Positions 4,161-5,999 of a stretch of DNA of 5,999 bases are shown here, in pieces. Made by a program: the position numbers and the translations under genes. Numbering within the stretch: the first letter of the stretch is position 1; the number at the start of each line of letters is the position of its first letter. The notes beneath the pieces are model-generated. The model worked only from the letters and a program-made list of their open reading frames with translations. It had not been told where the DNA came from and searched no databases. Source of the stretch: CAYZJD01 sp964478455 (GTDB taxonomy: Bacteria > Acidobacteriota > Terriglobia > Bryobacterales > Bryobacteraceae); NCBI GenBank assembly GCA_964478455.1, contig CAYZJD010000297.1:1-5999 (forward strand). Reading direction: 5' to 3'.

Positions 4161-5533
4161 GCGTGGATACCGTACTTTTCGAGGCGGCGGTAGAGAGCGG
4201 GGCGGCTCAGTCCCAGCGCCTCGGCCACTTTGCTCAGATTGCCGCCGTAGCGTTCGATGCACTTGAGGATCATGTTCCGCTCGATCTCATCGAGCGTCAT
4301 GGCGCCGGCGGCGGGCAACGTCTCATGCGGCCTTTCTTTGGCCTCCATCTCGAGCGGCAGCGTGAAGTCCTCAACGTCGAGCGAATCACCGGCGGCCATC
4401 AACACGGCGCGCTCGATGAGGTGCTTGAGCTGGCGGACGTTGCCGGGCCAGTGCATCGCCTGGAGCCACCTGACGGCGCGCTCGGTCATCGAGAGGCTGC
4501 GGCGATAGATTTGCGCGGCGGCCCGCAGGAAGTGGGCGGCGAGGAGCGGAATGTCCGCGGGTCTCTCGCGCAGCGGCGGCAGGTGGACGGCGATGAGATT
4601 CAGCCGGTACAGGAGGTCCTCGCGCAATTCTCCCCTGGCCACCAGTTCCGCGATGTTGCGGTTGGTGGCGGAGACGACGCGCACATCCACTGTGCGGGGC
4701 ACGCTCGAGCCCAGCGCCTCATACGTGCGGTCCTGAAGCACACGGAGCATCTTCACCTGGCTGCTGGGGTCGAGATCGCCGATTTCGTCGAGGAAGATGG
4801 TGCCCCCGTGGGCCATCTCGAAGCGCCCCTTGCGGTCCTGCCGGGCATCGGTGAAGGCGCCCTTCACGTGGCCGAACATCTCGCTCTCGAACAGCGTCGA
4901 GGAGATGCCGCCCAGGTTGACCTTGACGAACGGGCCGTTGCGGCGCTTGCTGCTGCGGTGGATAGCCTCGGCGATCAGTTCCTTGCCGGTGCCGCTCTCA
5001 CCGGTGATCAGAACGGAGGCGTCTGTGGCGCTCACGCGGCCGGCCACATCCAGAACGCGGAGAAACTTCGGGTCACGGCCGACGATGTTGCTGAAGTCGT
5101 AGAGCGAGTCGAGCTCTTCGCGAGATGGCGCTCGCTGACCCTTGGCGATGCGCGCAGCCGCCAACCCGAGCGCGGTTCCAACCGACTGCACGATCTGCTG
5201 ATTGGTCCAGGGCTTGGTGATGAAGTCCGTCGCGCCTGCCTTGATACCCTGCACGGCCAGCGAGATGGATCCCCACGCCGTGATCAAGATGACCGGCAGC
5301 TCCGGGCGCGTCCGCTTGATCTCGGCCAGCAGGGCCAGGCCTTCCTCGCCGGTCGTCTGGCGAGAGAAGTTCATATCCTGGATGACGAGCGCGAAATCGC
5401 CGCGGTCGAGCCAATCGAGCGCCTCGCTCGGGCCGGCGGCTGATGCCGAAGCATAGCCGGCTTGCTTTAAGAGCAGCGCCAGCGAAGTGGTGACCGAGGC
5501 GTCGTCATCGACGATGAGGATCGCCTTTCTCAT
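4157..5533 (-). CDS. NtrC-family sigma-54-dependent response regulator
   Basis: This 458-residue regulator has three domains. The receiver (about 3-125) has the acidic pocket D9/D10, phospho-acceptor D53 (IQDMNF), T85 (ITAW) and K107 (TKPW). The AAA+ sigma-54 interaction domain (about 148-378) has Walker A GESGTGKE (178-185), Walker B TIFLDE (245-250), arginine-rich LREDLLYRLN (303-312) and WPGNVRQL (362-369). A Fis-type helix-turn-helix lies at the C-terminus (about 413-455; NLSKVAEALGLSRPALYRRL). On phosphorylation by the kinase it should oligomerise and remodel sigma-54 RNA polymerase at enhancer-controlled promoters. The sigma-54 contact loop reads GAFTDA (225-230) instead of the consensus GAFTGA. 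The ATG at 5533 begins MRKAILIVDDD directly, as expected. No good Shine-Dalgarno sequence precedes it. It is the first gene of the regulator-kinase operon. Targets are unknown; the adjacent transporter is a plausible candidate. Confidence 0.95.
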   Translation of the reverse strand: MRKAILIVDDDASVTTSLALLLKQAGYASASAAGPSEALDWLDRGDFALVIQDMNFSRQTTGEEGLALLAEIKRTRPELPVILITAWGSISLAVQGIKAGATDFITKPWTNQQIVQSVGTALGLAAARIAKGQRAPSREELDSLYDFSNIVGRDPKFLRVLDVAGRVSATDASVLITGESGTGKELIAEAIHRSSKRRNGPFVKVNLGGISSTLFESEMFGHVKGAFTDARQDRKGRFEMAHGGTIFLDEIGDLDPSSQVKMLRVLQDRTYEALGSSVPRTVDVRVVSATNRNIAELVARGELREDLLYRLNLIAVHLPPLRERPADIPLLAAHFLRAAAQIYRRSLSMTERAVRWLQAMHWPGNVRQLKHLIERAVLMAAGDSLDVEDFTLPLEMEAKERPHETLPAAGAMTLDEIERNMILKCIERYGGNLSKVAEALGLSRPALYRRLEKYGIHA

Positions 5534-5546
5534 TGGCTACGCTCAG

Positions 5547-5552
5547 ATTCTA
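5547..5552 (-). promoter_or_regulatory. Candidate -10 element (TAGAAT) of the regulator-kinase operon
   Basis: On the minus strand TAGAAT ends 13 nt before the regulator ATG, within the 9-mer GGTAGAATC also seen before the kelch gene. It would give a leader of only about 7 nt. No matching -35 box at 16-18 nt was found, and no sigma-54 (GG-N10-GC) promoter was recognised in this gap. Confidence 0.22.
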
Positions 5553-5577
5553 CCAGCGTGGTCAAAAAGCGAGCGCC

Positions 5578-5643
5578 GGGAAGGGGTTAGACAGGACTGC
5601 CACTCGCAAACAACGCTCAGGACAGTCCGATCTGACCCTTCCC
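5578..5643. repeat. Long imperfect inverted repeat, REP-like hairpin element
   Basis: Left arm 5578-5599 and right arm 5623-5643 are inverted repeats. With one bulged G, 18 of 21 positions pair, including the outer GGGAAGGG/CCCTTCCC and inner GGACTG/CAGTCC blocks, around a 23-nt loop. It lies in the 113-bp gap between the permease stop and the regulator start. On the minus strand it could act as a transcription barrier or 3' mRNA stabiliser for the permease transcript. Its form, with a CTGACCC-type outer segment, recalls the mobile REP-type palindromes mobilised by Y1 (RAYT) transposases, but no second copy occurs in the window. Confidence 0.6.
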
Positions 5644-5646
5644 ACG

Positions 5647-5999
5647 CTATTCGTAGTGGAGGGCGCTGGCGGGGTGCACTTTGGTCGCCAGCCAACTTGG
5701 ATACAGCCCGGCGACAGTTGTGAGCGCGTACATGACCGCAAGCGAAAAGACAAGAGCGGCGGCGAAAATCCCCGGCGTCATCCAATCCACGATGCCGAGC
5801 AGAGGAACTTGGGCCACTACGGCAATCCCGACCAGCAGGCCGATGGTGACGATTACCACGAGCTCGCCGAGAATCTGCTTGTACACGTCGCCGGCGGAGG
5901 CTCCCGCGGCTCGCCGCACACCGATCTCTTTGGTGCGGCGCGAGACGTTCTGCCACAGCACGCCCACCATGCCGAGGGCCACCATCAGCATCAGGAAGC
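5647..5999 (-). CDS. MacB/FtsX-type ABC transporter permease, C-terminal part
   Basis: The frame is open to the right edge of the window, so only the last 117 or so residues are seen. They form the FtsX-like domain of a MacB-type permease. One membrane helix (FLMLMVALGMVGVLW) is followed by the cytoplasmic coupling segment with the signature RRTKEIGVRRAAGAS. Two more helices follow (about LVVIVTIGLLVGIAVVA and IFAAALVFSLAVMYALTTVA), and the end PASALHYE resembles the usual P-x-x-ALRYE tail. Such permeases use a MacB-like ATPase to drive export of peptides, antibiotics or lipoproteins through mechanotransmission. In Acidobacteria, large families of duplicated orphan permeases share this domain. 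Whether this is a true MacB partner or such an orphan cannot be told without the upstream part. It stops 113 bp before the regulator gene on the same strand. No frameshift is seen. Confidence 0.9.
   Translation of the reverse strand, partial: FLMLMVALGMVGVLWQNVSRRTKEIGVRRAAGASAGDVYKQILGELVVIVTIGLLVGIAVVAQVPLLGIVDWMTPGIFAAALVFSLAVMYALTTVAGLYPSWLATKVHPASALHYE

Noticed and set aside
4161..4262. N-terminal extension of the histidine kinase (ATG at 4262)
   Set aside because: It would overlap the regulator's DNA-binding domain by 106 bp. The GTG at 4160, with a GTGA overlap, gives a normal membrane-helix start.
4163..5443. Long plus-strand open frame (426 codons) opposite the response regulator gene
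   Set aside because: It is antisense to a gene with unmistakable receiver, AAA+ and Fis motifs. Its translation has no recognisable domain, and such frames are expected opposite GC-rich coding sequence.
5534..5646. Possible sigma-54 promoter (TGGCAG and following bases, minus strand) before the regulator
   Set aside because: The -24 half resembles TGGCAC, but the bases where TTGC should lie read TCTA, so the essential GC at -12 is missing.

Overview
The window is GC-rich DNA with tightly packed, strand-clustered genes and GTG starts that overlap the preceding stop codon. Three things are most like Acidobacteriota of the Solibacter/Bryobacterales type: a secreted kelch protein, several toxin-antitoxin (TA) modules, and a two-component pair next to a MacB/FtsX-type permease. 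That placement is inference from gene content. No marker gene is present to confirm it.

Left part, plus strand (1-1772): after a short leader with a hairpin comes a secreted kelch beta-propeller protein (98-1114). A FitA/VapB-type ribbon-helix-helix antitoxin (1153-1383) and its PIN-domain toxin (1380-1772) follow, overlapping by 4 nt. The antitoxin promoter lies in the 38-nt gap. It has a TTGACA/TATGCT pair 17 nt apart inside a nested inverted repeat that reaches the start codon, so the mRNA should be leaderless and autorepressed.

Middle part (1773-2855): a convergent gap holds a 69-bp near-copy (64/69 identical) of the 3' end of the downstream histidine kinase gene. Next, on the minus strand, is a second TA-like pair, a minimal nucleotidyltransferase (MNT, 2389-2742) followed by a HEPN-domain protein (1977-2399). 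The pair sits between the two copies of the kinase 3' end, an arrangement that looks like a small cargo inserted at, or recombined into, the kinase terminus.

Right part, minus strand (2856-5999): a membrane-bound PAS histidine kinase (2856-4160) overlaps by 4 nt a sigma-54-activating response regulator of the NtrC family (4157-5533). Upstream of these, 113 bp away, is the C-terminal end of a MacB/FtsX-like ABC permease that runs off the window. The gap between permease and regulator contains a long imperfect inverted repeat resembling a REP-type element. The likely logic is that the kinase senses an envelope or cytoplasmic cue and phosphorylates the regulator, which activates sigma-54 promoters, perhaps including that of the neighbouring efflux-type transporter. 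The two TA modules are accessory cargo between this signalling operon and the kelch gene.
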